Part shown: positions 16,421 through 25,073 of the stretch, in pieces
Layout: every line of letters starts with the position of its first letter
Position numbering within the stretch: the first letter of the stretch is position 1
Assembly: GCA_041623535.1 (NCBI GenBank)
Contig: JBFJWR010000004.1
Location: 1-25,326 of the forward strand
DNA from: JBFJWR01 sp041623535
GTDB lineage: Bacteria > Pseudomonadota > Gammaproteobacteria > Pseudomonadales > JBFGWM01
DNA: 25,326 bases
Direction of reading: 5' to 3'
Position numbers and translations under genes: made by a program
The notes under the pieces: model-generated
Told to the model about the DNA's origin: nothing
Databases searched by the model: none
What the model saw: the letters and a program-made list of their open reading frames with translations, nothing else

Positions 16421-19400
16421 ATGCCACCTCTTACGCCACTGATTACCAACGGCCATGGCCTCCCCGAGTTGGAGGCCGTGCAGCGCCTGCTGTCCGAGCC
16501 CGATGAATCCGCCGGGCAGGCCGCCCGCAGCAGCGCCCTGGCGGCCGATCTCGCTACGCATGCACGCAACGACAGCCTGCATCACCCCGGCCTGGACGCA
16601 CTGCTGACTGAATATTCCCTGGATTCGCACGAAGGCGTGGTCCTGATGTGCCTCGCCGAAGCACTGTTGCGCATCCCGGACCGGCCGACCCGCGAGGCCC
16701 TGCTGCACGACCTGCTGGAAACCGCAGACTGGCAGGCACACCGGGCGCACAGCCATTCGCAGTGGGTCAATGCGGTGACCTGGGGGCTCCTGCTGACCGG
16801 GTCCCTGTTGCGCTGGCAGGCGCACGAGCCGGCCGAGTTGTTCGCGGGGCTGCTCGGCCGGCTGGGACAGACGACAATACTGACGGCCGTAGAGCAGATG
16901 TCCCGACATTTCGCCACCCATTTTGTCGCCGGTGAAAACATGGAGGACGCGCTGCAGCGCGGCGAGGAAGAGCGGGCTGCGGGCTATCGCCATTCCTACG
17001 ACATGCTCGGCGAGGCGGCGCGCACTGCGGCACAGGCGCGGGATTACTTTGATCGCTATCAGGGCGCGATCAGTTCCCTGCCCGGGGGCGATGGTGGTCC
17101 GGAAGGCAGTGCCGGGATTTCAGTCAAACTGTCGGCACTGTCGCCGCGCTTTGACTGGTGCAGCCGTGAGCACGCGGTTGCGGAGATCAGCCAGCGCCTG
17201 CGGGAACTGGCGCACCTGGCGCGCGAGAAACAGCTGCCGATGACGGTCGATGCGGAAGAAGCGCGGCACCTGGAACTGACGCTGCAGATCTTCGCCAATG
17301 TGTACCTCGATCATGACCTGCGGGGCTGGGAGGGACTGGGGCTCGCCGTGCAGGCCTATCAGCCGCGTGCGCCTGCCGTCATCGACTGGCTGCAGGAACT
17401 ACAGCAGCGGCGCGGGAGGCGCCTGCCGGTACGCCTGGTAAAAGGCGCCTACTGGGACAGCGAGATCAAGTTCAGCCAGATGCACGGGCATCCGCATTAC
17501 CCGGTGTTCACCAGCAAGGCGGCCACGGACCTTTCCTATCTTTCCTGCGCGCGACAATTGCTCGCCACGGATGGTCATCTGTATCCGCAGTTTGCCACCC
17601 ACAACGCCTATACCGTCGCCAGGCTCCTGCAGTTGCTGCCAGAAGGCGGCACCGCAAAGTTCGAGTTCCAACGCCTGCATGGCATGGGCCGGGCACTGCA
17701 CGACCGGGTCATCCAGCATTATGGAATCAGCGGCTGCCGGATTTATGCACCGGTCGGCCGGCACCAGGAACTGCTGCCCTACCTGGTGCGGCGCCTGTTG
17801 GAGAATGGCGCCAATGCGTCCTTTGTGCACGCGATTGCCGACCCGGAGCTGCCGATTTCCGAGCTGACGAAAAACCCTCGCGATGTGCTGACCACCGGCG
17901 CCATACAGCCCCTGCCGCTACCGGCAGAGATTTTCAGCGGCGAGCGGCGCAATGCACCCGGCCTGCTGTTCGAGTGCAGCCGCACCACGGATGCGCTGAT
18001 CAATTCCGTGGCTGCCCACCTTGAGGATGACTGGCGCGCCGCACCGGTCATTGACGGACAGCCGCTGACCACCGGCGAGGCGCGGCCCTGCCATGCGCCG
18101 GGCAATACCGACCATATTCTGGGCACCTGTCATCCCGCCAGCGCGGAGGACTGTCGACGCGCATTGCAGCTTGCGGAGCAGGCTTCGCAGGACTGGCGCC
18201 AGTTGCAACCCGGCCAACGCGCCGACCTGGTCGGGAAAATTGCCGATCTGTACTGGCAACATCGCAGTGAATTGCTGGCCCTGCTGGTGCTGGAAGCGGG
18301 CAAAACCCTGCCCGATGCGCTCGCGGAGCTACGTGAGGCCATCGATTTCTGCCTGTACTACGGACAGCAGGCCCGGCGCGTGCTGCAGCCGCAGGCACTG
18401 ACCGGCCCGACCGGCGAAAGTAACACCCTGCACCTCGCCGGACGTGGGCCCTTTGCCTGCATCAGTCCGTGGAACTTCCCGCTGGCGATCTTCACCGGCC
18501 AAATCGTGGCCGCCCTTGTCTCTGGCAATACGGTGCTCGCCAAACCGGCCAGCGCCACGCCCCTGATCGCGGCACGGGCGCACGAACTGATGCTCGCGGC
18601 GGGCATAACGCCAGCGGTACTGCAACTGCTGCCGGCCGGCGCAGCAGAGTTTTCAGCGGCGATTCTTGCCAGCCCGTCCATTGCCGGAGTCGCGTTCACC
18701 GGCTCCATGGCGAGCGCCGCGCAGATTCAGCGCACGCTGGCCGGCCGGGATGGCCCCATCGTGCCGCTGATCGCGGAAACCGGCGGGCAGAACGCGATGA
18801 TCGTGGACAGCTCCGCGCTTACCGAACAGGTGGTCGATGATGTGTTGCGCTCAGCGTTCAATTCCGCCGGGCAGCGCTGTTCCGCGCTGCGGATGTTATA
18901 CCTGCAGGAGGAAATCGCCGATGACGTGCTGGAACAACTGGCCGGTGCACTGGCCGGGTTCCGGGTCGGCGACCCGCTGCAGCTGGACAGTGATTGCGGC
19001 CCGTTGATCAGCGCTGCCGCGCGCCAGGATGTCCAGGTTCATATCAGTTGGCTGCAACAGCATGGGCGCAAACTGGCACAAGCCCCGGCGCCCTCAAAGA
19101 ACACGCCGACAGGCTATTACCTGCCGCCCCAGGTCTGGCTGATCGACGGCATAGAACAGCTGCAACGGGAGGTGTTCGGGCCCGTACTGCACGTCGCTCG
19201 CTATGCCCGCGATCATCTGGATGAGGTCATCGCTGCCATCAACGCGACCGGCTACGGGCTGACGCTGGGCATCGCCAGCCGCCTGACATCGCGGGCGGAT
19301 CAGATCGCCAGGCAGAGCCGGGCGGGCAATATCTACGTGAACCGCGACATGATCGGCGCCACCGTGGGCGTACAGCCCTTCGGCGGCAACGGCTGTTCAG

Positions 19401-19531
19401 GCACCGGTCCCAAGGCGGGCGGGCCGCATTACCTGTTGCGCTTTGTGCAGGAGATCACCCGCACGGTGAATACCACGGCGATTGGCGGAAATCCGCAGTT
19501 GCTGTCCGGTTCCGGCCGCAGACCCGTGTAG
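16421..19531 (+). CDS. putA: Bifunctional proline dehydrogenase / delta-1-pyrroline-5-carboxylate dehydrogenase PutA
   Basis: PutA oxidises proline to glutamate in two steps: FAD-dependent proline dehydrogenase, then NAD-dependent aldehyde dehydrogenase with channelled intermediate. From this ATG it is 1036 residues, a short PutA without the ribbon-helix-helix DNA-binding domain of E. coli PutA (1320), so it should not repress its own gene. The PRODH half shows YRHSYDMLGEAA, VRLVKGAYWDSEIK, FATHNAYT and FEFQRLHGMG. The P5CDH half shows ISPWNFPLAIFTGQ, the general base in AETGGQ (E786) and the nucleophile in SAGQRCSALR (C820). A GTG at 16385 would add 12 residues. Neither start has a strong ribosome site. 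It is divergent from the GspE-like gene across about 180 bases. Confidence 0.96.
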   Translation: MPPLTPLITNGHGLPELEAVQRLLSEPDESAGQAARSSALAADLATHARNDSLHHPGLDALLTEYSLDSHEGVVLMCLAEALLRIPDRPTREALLHDLLETADWQAHRAHSHSQWVNAVTWGLLLTGSLLRWQAHEPAELFAGLLGRLGQTTILTAVEQMSRHFATHFVAGENMEDALQRGEEERAAGYRHSYDMLGEAARTAAQARDYFDRYQGAISSLPGGDGGPEGSAGISVKLSALSPRFDWCSREHAVAEISQRLRELAHLAREKQLPMTVDAEEARHLELTLQIFANVYLDHDLRGWEGLGLAVQAYQPRAPAVIDWLQELQQRRGRRLPVRLVKGAYWDSEIKFSQMHGHPHYPVFTSKAATDLSYLSCARQLLATDGHLYPQFATHNAYTVARLLQLLPEGGTAKFEFQRLHGMGRALHDRVIQHYGISGCRIYAPVGRHQELLPYLVRRLLENGANASFVHAIADPELPISELTKNPRDVLTTGAIQPLPLPAEIFSGERRNAPGLLFECSRTTDALINSVAAHLEDDWRAAPVIDGQPLTTGEARPCHAPGNTDHILGTCHPASAEDCRRALQLAEQASQDWRQLQPGQRADLVGKIADLYWQHRSELLALLVLEAGKTLPDALAELREAIDFCLYYGQQARRVLQPQALTGPTGESNTLHLAGRGPFACISPWNFPLAIFTGQIVAALVSGNTVLAKPASATPLIAARAHELMLAAGITPAVLQLLPAGAAEFSAAILASPSIAGVAFTGSMASAAQIQRTLAGRDGPIVPLIAETGGQNAMIVDSSALTEQVVDDVLRSAFNSAGQRCSALRMLYLQEEIADDVLEQLAGALAGFRVGDPLQLDSDCGPLISAAARQDVQVHISWLQQHGRKLAQAPAPSKNTPTGYYLPPQVWLIDGIEQLQREVFGPVLHVARYARDHLDEVIAAINATGYGLTLGIASRLTSRADQIARQSRAGNIYVNRDMIGATVGVQPFGGNGCSGTGPKAGGPHYLLRFVQEITRTVNTTAIGGNPQLLSGSGRRPV

Positions 19532-19564
19532 TACACTGCGCGGAAATCAACGGGAAGCCATGGC

Positions 19565-20722
19565 ATGACCCGCACACCACCCACCCTGGATGAGATGCTC
19601 GCCGCACTGGTGAGCACGCCTTCGGTAAGCAGCACCCGGCCCGAGAATGACATGGGGAACCGGCAGGTGATCGAACTGCTGGCCGACTGGCTGCTCGAAC
19701 TGGGCTTTTCCACCGAGGTGCTGGACGTCCCCGGACGGGAAGACAAGGCCAACCTGATTGCCACCCTGGGACATGGCAGCGAAGGACTGGTTCTCGCGGG
19801 CCACACCGATACGGTACCGGTCAACGAGAGCGCCTGGCAGTCTGATCCGTTCACGCTGGAACAGCGCGACGAACGCTACTACGGCCTCGGCACCACCGAC
19901 ATGAAATCCTTCTTTGCGCTGGCCATCGAAGCGGCCAGGCCGTTCCTGCGCGAAAAGCTCAGCCAGCCGCTGATCCTGCTGGCCACCGCCGACGAAGAAA
20001 GCACCATGAGTGGCGCGCGGGCACTGGCCGAACTCGGCAAGCCCAAGGCCCGCTACGCCGTCATCGGCGAACCGACCGACATGCAGCCGATCCACATGCA
20101 CAAGGGCATCCTGATGGAGAAGGTGCTGATCCGCGGCACCGCCGGGCACTCTTCCAACCCCGGCCGCGGCAACAGCGCACTGGACGCCATGCACCAGGTG
20201 GTCGGCGAACTGATGGCGCTGCGCACGCAATGGCAGCGCGAACTGAATCATGCCTTCGAAGTGCCACACCCGACCCTGAATCTGGGCTGCATCCACGGCG
20301 GCGACAATCCCAACCGCATCTGTGGCGCGGCTGAACTGCATTTCGATGTGCGACTCCTGCCGGGGATGGAAAACGCAGCAGTCCGGGCCGAAATCCAGAA
20401 GCGCATGGAAACCGTGGCTCGCAGCACCGGCACAGAAATCACCTGTGAAGCCCTGTTTGGCGGTGTCCAGGCCTGGCAGCTGGAGAAAGATTCCCTGGTA
20501 CTGCGGGAATGCGAGGCGCTGACGGGTAAGGCCGCCGGCACGGTCGCCTTTGCCACGGAGGCGCCGTTCCTGAGCGAACTGGGCATGGAAACTGTAGTGA
20601 TTGGCGCCGGCGACATTGAGCAGGCGCATCAGCCGGACGAGTACCTGGCCCGCGACCGGGTCGCACCGATGGTCGATCTGCTGCAAAACCTGATCCGGCG
20701 TTTCTGCGTGAATCCACAGTAA
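19565..20722 (+). CDS. argE: Acetylornithine deacetylase ArgE
   Basis: ArgE hydrolyses N2-acetylornithine to ornithine in arginine synthesis. The 385-residue M20-family metallohydrolase (E. coli 383) keeps all expected metal and catalytic residues: H80 and D82 in AGHTDTVP, D112 in GTTDMKS, E144/E145 in ADEEST, E169 in GEPTDMQ, and H355 in AGDIEQAHQPDEY. GTAGHSSNPGRGNSALDAM marks the dimerisation domain. The ATG at 19565 follows a GGAAG site by about 8 bases. It lies 33 bases after putA and 61 bases before argA, in the same direction. Presence of both ArgE and ArgA means the linear, not cyclic, route to ornithine can be run. Confidence 0.95.
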   Translation: MTRTPPTLDEMLAALVSTPSVSSTRPENDMGNRQVIELLADWLLELGFSTEVLDVPGREDKANLIATLGHGSEGLVLAGHTDTVPVNESAWQSDPFTLEQRDERYYGLGTTDMKSFFALAIEAARPFLREKLSQPLILLATADEESTMSGARALAELGKPKARYAVIGEPTDMQPIHMHKGILMEKVLIRGTAGHSSNPGRGNSALDAMHQVVGELMALRTQWQRELNHAFEVPHPTLNLGCIHGGDNPNRICGAAELHFDVRLLPGMENAAVRAEIQKRMETVARSTGTEITCEALFGGVQAWQLEKDSLVLRECEALTGKAAGTVAFATEAPFLSELGMETVVIGAGDIEQAHQPDEYLARDRVAPMVDLLQNLIRRFCVNPQ

Positions 20723-20776
20723 GACCCGCGCACTGCATACCGGCAGTCGCCGCATGTAGAATAGCGGGAGCCAACC

Positions 20777-20797
20777 ATGATTTATGACTATGACTGA
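20777..20797 (+). other. Possible 6-codon leader peptide overlapping the argA start
   Basis: An ATG at 20777 reads MIYDYD then TGA. It sits 6 bases after GGGAG (20766–20770), a better distance than for either in-frame argA ATG (20784, 13 bases; 20790, 19 bases). Its stop lies just past the argA start codons, a layout that could couple argA translation to the mini-ORF. It may equally be chance. Confidence 0.25.
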
Positions 20798-22097
20798 CCA
20801 GGCCATCACTGATCACGCTCGCTGGTTCCGCACCGCCGGACCCTACCTGCACGCGCATCGCGGACGAACTTTCGTCCTGCTGCTCGGTGGCGAAGCGCTC
20901 GCCGATCACAATCGCCAGCGCCTGCTGCAGGACATTGCCCTGCTCCATTCGCTGGGCATCCGCATCGTCCTGTGTTTCGGTGCCCGGCCACAGATCGACG
21001 CCGAGTTCGATGCGCTGCAACTGCCGCGCGAGTATCACGGCGCGTTGCGCATTACCCCGACCGCCGGCCTACCGGCGGTGAAATCGGTCATCGGCCGCCT
21101 GCGGGTGGAGATCGAAGCCGCTTTTTCCATGGGCATGCCCGACTCCCCGCTGTTCGGCGCGCGCATTCGTGCCGGCAGCGGCAACTTTGTTACCGGCCGG
21201 CCCATCGGCGTACGCGATGGTGTGGATCTCGGATTTACCGGCACGGTACGCAGAATCGATGGCAAGGCACTGGGCGTTCTGCTGGATAACGGGATGATGG
21301 CACTGGTCGCGCCACTGGGCACTTCCTTCACCGGTGAAGTGTTCAACATGAGCGCGGCCGAAATTGCAGTCGCCTGCGCACACGCACTTTCCGCAGACAA
21401 GCTCATCGTGTTTCTCGATTCCGATGTAGAGGACGAACAGGGCCCGGTGCGCGAACTCACCCCGGATGCGGCCCGCGCGCTGCTGCGCCAGCAACCCGAT
21501 GCGGCGTGGTCCACTGCTTTGCAGACAGCGGCTGAAGCCTGTGACAACGGCGTGCGCCGTGCGCACCTGATTCGCCATGACGTCGACGGTGCCCTGCTGA
21601 ACGAATTGTTCAGTCGCGATGGCTGCGGCGCCATGGTCACTGCCGACCATTACGAGTCCATAGAGAATGCACGCGTGGAACAGGTCAGCGGCCTGCTCGA
21701 GTTGCTGCGTCCGCTGGAAGAGAGCGGCACGCTGGTGCGCCGCTCCCGCGAACTGCTGGAAAACGAGATCGACCGCTTTATTGTCCTGCTACGGGACGGC
21801 AGCATTATTGGCTGTGCCGCACTGTATCCGCTGGAAGCGGCCGATTCCGGCGAACTGGCCTGCATTGCCGTGCACAGTGCCTACAGAAATGCCGGGCGTG
21901 CCGCGCGCCTGCTGGCAGAGATTGAACAGCGCGCCCGCGGCGCCGGTCTGCAAAGACTGGTGACGCTGACCACTGCCGCCGGCCACTGGTTCCTCGAACA
22001 CGGCTTCGTGCAAAAAGATATACAGGCGCTCCCTGAACAGCGTCTTGCCATGTACAACTTTCAACGCAACAGCAAAGTGCTGGAAAAGGTGCTCTGA
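20784..22097 (+). CDS. argA: N-acetylglutamate synthase ArgA (amino-acid kinase-like plus GNAT)
   Basis: ArgA acetylates glutamate with acetyl-CoA, the first step of arginine synthesis, and is usually feedback-inhibited by arginine. The 437-residue protein (E. coli 443) has an N-terminal amino-acid-kinase-like domain (about 1–290; VLLLGGEAL, IRIVLCFGARPQID) and a C-terminal GNAT acetyltransferase domain (about 300–430; CIAVHSAYRNAGRAARLL for acetyl-CoA binding, WFLEHGFVQ). The ATG at 20784 is uncertain: the ribosome site GGGAG suits an out-of-frame ATG at 20777 better. A possible -10 TAGAAT lies at 20757 without a good -35. It is followed by ilvD after two bases, so they are cotranscribed. 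Confidence 0.95.
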   Translation: MTMTDQAITDHARWFRTAGPYLHAHRGRTFVLLLGGEALADHNRQRLLQDIALLHSLGIRIVLCFGARPQIDAEFDALQLPREYHGALRITPTAGLPAVKSVIGRLRVEIEAAFSMGMPDSPLFGARIRAGSGNFVTGRPIGVRDGVDLGFTGTVRRIDGKALGVLLDNGMMALVAPLGTSFTGEVFNMSAAEIAVACAHALSADKLIVFLDSDVEDEQGPVRELTPDAARALLRQQPDAAWSTALQTAAEACDNGVRRAHLIRHDVDGALLNELFSRDGCGAMVTADHYESIENARVEQVSGLLELLRPLEESGTLVRRSRELLENEIDRFIVLLRDGSIIGCAALYPLEAADSGELACIAVHSAYRNAGRAARLLAEIEQRARGAGLQRLVTLTTAAGHWFLEHGFVQKDIQALPEQRLAMYNFQRNSKVLEKVL

Positions 22098-22099
22098 CC

Positions 22100-23785
22100 A
22101 TGTCCGATGATACGACCAAGAACCCGCGTCACTTCTCCTCCATCGTTGTCGATGGGGTGGAACAGGCACCCAGTCGCGCCATGTTGCGGGCCGTTGGCTT
22201 TTCCGACGCCGATTTCCTTAAACCCCAGATTGGCATTGCTTCGACCTGGGGCATGGTCACTCCCTGCAATATGCATATCGATCAGCTGGCCCGCGAAGCC
22301 GCGGCCGGTGCTGATGCCGCCGGTGGTAAAAGTGTTCTGTTCAACACCATCACCGTTTCCGACGGCATCTCGATGGGCACCCCCGGCATGCGTTACTCAC
22401 TGGTGTCGCGTGAAGTGATCGCCGATTCCATCGAGACCGTGGTCGGCGCACAGGGCTTTGACGGCTTCGTTGCCATTGGCGGCTGCGACAAGAACATGCC
22501 GGGCTGCGCCATGGCGATCGCGCGCATGAATCGTCCTGCCGTATTCGTGTACGGCGGCACCATCAAACCAGGCGCCGAGCGGCGCGACATCGTGTCGGTC
22601 TTCGAAGCGGTTGGTGGTCACGCCGGCGGCACGGTTTCCGATGCCGAGTTGCTGGCTGTTGAAACCACCGCCATTCCCGGCCCCGGCTCGTGCGGCGGCA
22701 TGTACACGGCCAACACCATGGCATCCGCGGTGGAAGCGCTCGGCCTCAGCCTGCCCAACAGCTCGGCGCAGGAAGCCGTTTCAGAACAGAAGCATGCTGA
22801 CTGCCGGGCTGCCGGCGCCGCAGTGCTGAACCTGCTGGAGAAAGGCATCACGCCACGCGACATCCTGACCCGTGAGGCATTCGAGAATGCCGTCACCATG
22901 GTGATCGCACTGGGCGGATCCACCAACGCGGTGCTGCACCTGCTGGCCATCGCTCATGCGGCAGACGTGCCCCTGGAACTGGATGACTTCACGCGTATTG
23001 GCGCGCGGGTACCGGTACTCGCCGACGTGAAGCCCAGCGGCAAGTTCCTGATGTCGGAACTGATCGCGATCGGCGGCATACAGCCACTGATGAAAACACT
23101 GCTAGATGCCGGACTGCTGCATGGCGACTGCATGACGGTCACCGGAAAAACAATGGCGCAGAACCTCGCCGACGTGCAGCCCTATCCGGCCGGCCAGGAA
23201 ATCGTGCGCACCCTGGACAACCCGATCAAGAAAGATTCCCACCTCGTGGTGCTGTACGGAAACCTCGCACCGGAAGGCGCAGTGGCCAAAATCACCGGCA
23301 AGGAGGGCCTGCAGTTTCGCGGCACGGCACGTACCTTTCACTCCGAAGAAGAAGCGCTGGCGGCGATACTTGACGGGCGCGTTGTCGCGGGCGACGTCAT
23401 TATCATTCGCTATGAGGGTCCGCGCGGCGGACCGGGCATGCGCGAAATGCTCAGCCCCACCGCCGCCATCATGGGCAAGGGACTGGGCAGCACCGTGGCA
23501 TTGATCACCGACGGGCGCTTCTCAGGCGGCAGCCACGGCTTTGTTGTCGGCCATGTCACGCCCGAGGCCGCATCGGGTGGCCCCATTGCCCTCATCGAGG
23601 ACGGCGACGCCATTACCATCGACGCGGAAAGCCGCGAAATCACGCTGCATGTGGATGATGCCGAACTGGCGCAGCGCCGCACTCGCTGGCAGGCACCGGC
23701 ACCCACGGAAACCCGCGGCATACTCGCCAAGTATCGCGCCCTGGTCAGTTCCGCATCGGAAGGCGCGGTGACCGACCATTTCTGA
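22100..23785 (+). CDS. ilvD: Dihydroxy-acid dehydratase IlvD
   Basis: IlvD is an iron–sulfur enzyme that dehydrates dihydroxy acids to the 2-keto acids of valine and isoleucine. It supplies substrates for IlvE, also encoded in this window. The 561-residue length is the shorter bacterial form (E. coli 616). Cluster cysteines are C56 (MVTPCNMH), C129 (GGCDKNMPG) and C198 (GPGSCGGMYTANTM). Other family marks are VSDGISMGTPGMRYSL, YEGPRGGPGMREML and GRFSGGSHGFVVGHV. The ATG lies two bases after the argA stop, so translation of the two is probably linked. Pairing ilvD directly with argA puts two amino acid pathways in one transcript. Confidence 0.97.
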   Translation: MSDDTTKNPRHFSSIVVDGVEQAPSRAMLRAVGFSDADFLKPQIGIASTWGMVTPCNMHIDQLAREAAAGADAAGGKSVLFNTITVSDGISMGTPGMRYSLVSREVIADSIETVVGAQGFDGFVAIGGCDKNMPGCAMAIARMNRPAVFVYGGTIKPGAERRDIVSVFEAVGGHAGGTVSDAELLAVETTAIPGPGSCGGMYTANTMASAVEALGLSLPNSSAQEAVSEQKHADCRAAGAAVLNLLEKGITPRDILTREAFENAVTMVIALGGSTNAVLHLLAIAHAADVPLELDDFTRIGARVPVLADVKPSGKFLMSELIAIGGIQPLMKTLLDAGLLHGDCMTVTGKTMAQNLADVQPYPAGQEIVRTLDNPIKKDSHLVVLYGNLAPEGAVAKITGKEGLQFRGTARTFHSEEEALAAILDGRVVAGDVIIIRYEGPRGGPGMREMLSPTAAIMGKGLGSTVALITDGRFSGGSHGFVVGHVTPEAASGGPIALIEDGDAITIDAESREITLHVDDAELAQRRTRWQAPAPTETRGILAKYRALVSSASEGAVTDHF

Positions 23786-23787
23786 AA

Positions 23788-23806
23788 CCGGGAAGCCACT
23801 TCCCGG
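23788..23806. other. Stem-loop between ilvD and the thiolase gene
   Basis: CCGGGAAG, loop CCA, CTTCCCGG forms a perfect 8-bp GC-rich hairpin starting two bases after the ilvD stop. No T-run follows, so it is not a standard intrinsic terminator. It could reduce read-through into the thiolase gene or protect the ilvD mRNA 3' end. Confidence 0.5.
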
Positions 23807-23824
23807 CACGCACCGGAGACGATC

Positions 23825-25060
23825 ATGACCGAACCCGTATACATTCTCGGCGGCGCACAAACCGACTTTGCCCGCAAATGGTCGCGCGAAGGCGCGGGGA
23901 TCGGCGCGGTCATGCGCGAGGCGGCGCTGGCTGCACTGGAGTCCTCTGCCACGAATGCGGTGAATATTGATTCCGCGCATGTCGGCAACTTTGTTGCGGA
24001 ACTGTTCACCGGGCAGGGACATCTTGCCGGTGTCCTGGTGGAGGAGATTCCGGGGCTGTCCGGAAAACCCGTGAACCGGCATGAATCGGCGTGCGCGTCC
24101 GGCAGCATGGCGGTACTGGCCGGCATGAGCGAGATTGAAGCCGGCCGCAGCGAGCGCGTACTGGTCGTCGGCGTGGAATACATGCGCAATGTCGGCGGTG
24201 CTCAGGCCGCCGAGTACCTGAAGCCCGCCGGCTGGGTCGGACATGAAGCCGAGGGTTCGCAGTTCATGTGGCCGTGCATGTTCGACCAGGTGCTGGCGGA
24301 ATACGACCGTCGCTACGGGGTCGACTACCGCCATCTTGGCGCCCTTGCGGAAAAGAATTATCGCAATGCACAGCGCAATCCGAATGCGCAGACCCGGGAC
24401 TGGGAAATGACCCCGGCGCACTTTTCGGAAGACGACACGCTGAATCCACTGGTTGCCACACGCCTGCGTCGCCAGGACTGTTCACAACTCACCGACGGCG
24501 CTGCTGCCATTGTGCTCGGCTCACTGGAGGCCGCCCGTGCCTACGCAAGCGCGAACAGCATGCCACTGTCCGCCGTACCGCGCATCAAGGGCTGGGGCCA
24601 CCGTACCGCCCGTATCAGCTATGCCGGCAAGCTGGAGGACTCGGCGCAGGACACGCACGTGTTTCCGCATGTGCGCGACACCATACAGGACGCACTGCAA
24701 CGCGCCGGCCTGCCGGACGCCTGGGCACTGGACGGCATTGAAACCCACGACTGCTTCACGATCAGCGAATACATGGCCATCGATCACTTCGGTATTACCG
24801 CGCCGGGCCAGGCCTGGAAGGCCATCGAGGAAGGCGTAGTCGCGGCCGATGGCAAACTGCCGGTCAATGCCAGCGGCGGACTGATAGGCCTGGGTCACCC
24901 GGTCGGCGCAACCGGGGTACGCATGCTGCTGGACAGCAGCAGGCAGGTAACCGGACAGGCCGGCGCGTACCAGATTGCCGGTGCACGCAATGTTGGCACG
25001 CTGAATATCGGCGGGTCCGCGACCACCACTGCAAGCTTCGTGGTCGGTCTCGACGCCTGA
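23825..25060 (+). CDS. Thiolase-family protein, SCP-x-type acetyl-CoA acyltransferase
   Basis: A 411-residue thiolase-superfamily enzyme that probably makes or cleaves a 3-ketoacyl-CoA. The nucleophile is C90 in ESACASGSMA. The second motif is HDCF (308–311), typical of SCP-x/SCP2-type thiolases rather than the NEAF of degradative thiolases, and the third is GLGHPVGATG (355–364, H358). The protein lacks an SCP2 sterol-carrier domain. GGAGA lies 6 bases before the ATG at 23825. It follows ilvD by 39 bases, across a hairpin, and converges with folA after 13 bases. No other beta-oxidation gene is near, so the chain length and pathway are unknown. Confidence 0.88.
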   Translation: MTEPVYILGGAQTDFARKWSREGAGIGAVMREAALAALESSATNAVNIDSAHVGNFVAELFTGQGHLAGVLVEEIPGLSGKPVNRHESACASGSMAVLAGMSEIEAGRSERVLVVGVEYMRNVGGAQAAEYLKPAGWVGHEAEGSQFMWPCMFDQVLAEYDRRYGVDYRHLGALAEKNYRNAQRNPNAQTRDWEMTPAHFSEDDTLNPLVATRLRRQDCSQLTDGAAAIVLGSLEAARAYASANSMPLSAVPRIKGWGHRTARISYAGKLEDSAQDTHVFPHVRDTIQDALQRAGLPDAWALDGIETHDCFTISEYMAIDHFGITAPGQAWKAIEEGVVAADGKLPVNASGGLIGLGHPVGATGVRMLLDSSRQVTGQAGAYQIAGARNVGTLNIGGSATTTASFVVGLDA

Positions 25061-25073
25061 CCAGCCAGGTCAG

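Noticed and set aside
16240..16569. 110-codon N-terminal extension of the GspE/PilB-like frame
   Set aside because: The extension runs antisense through the start of putA, is rich in Arg, Gly and Pro, and has no counterpart in the ATPase family. The ATG at 16239 gives the normal length.
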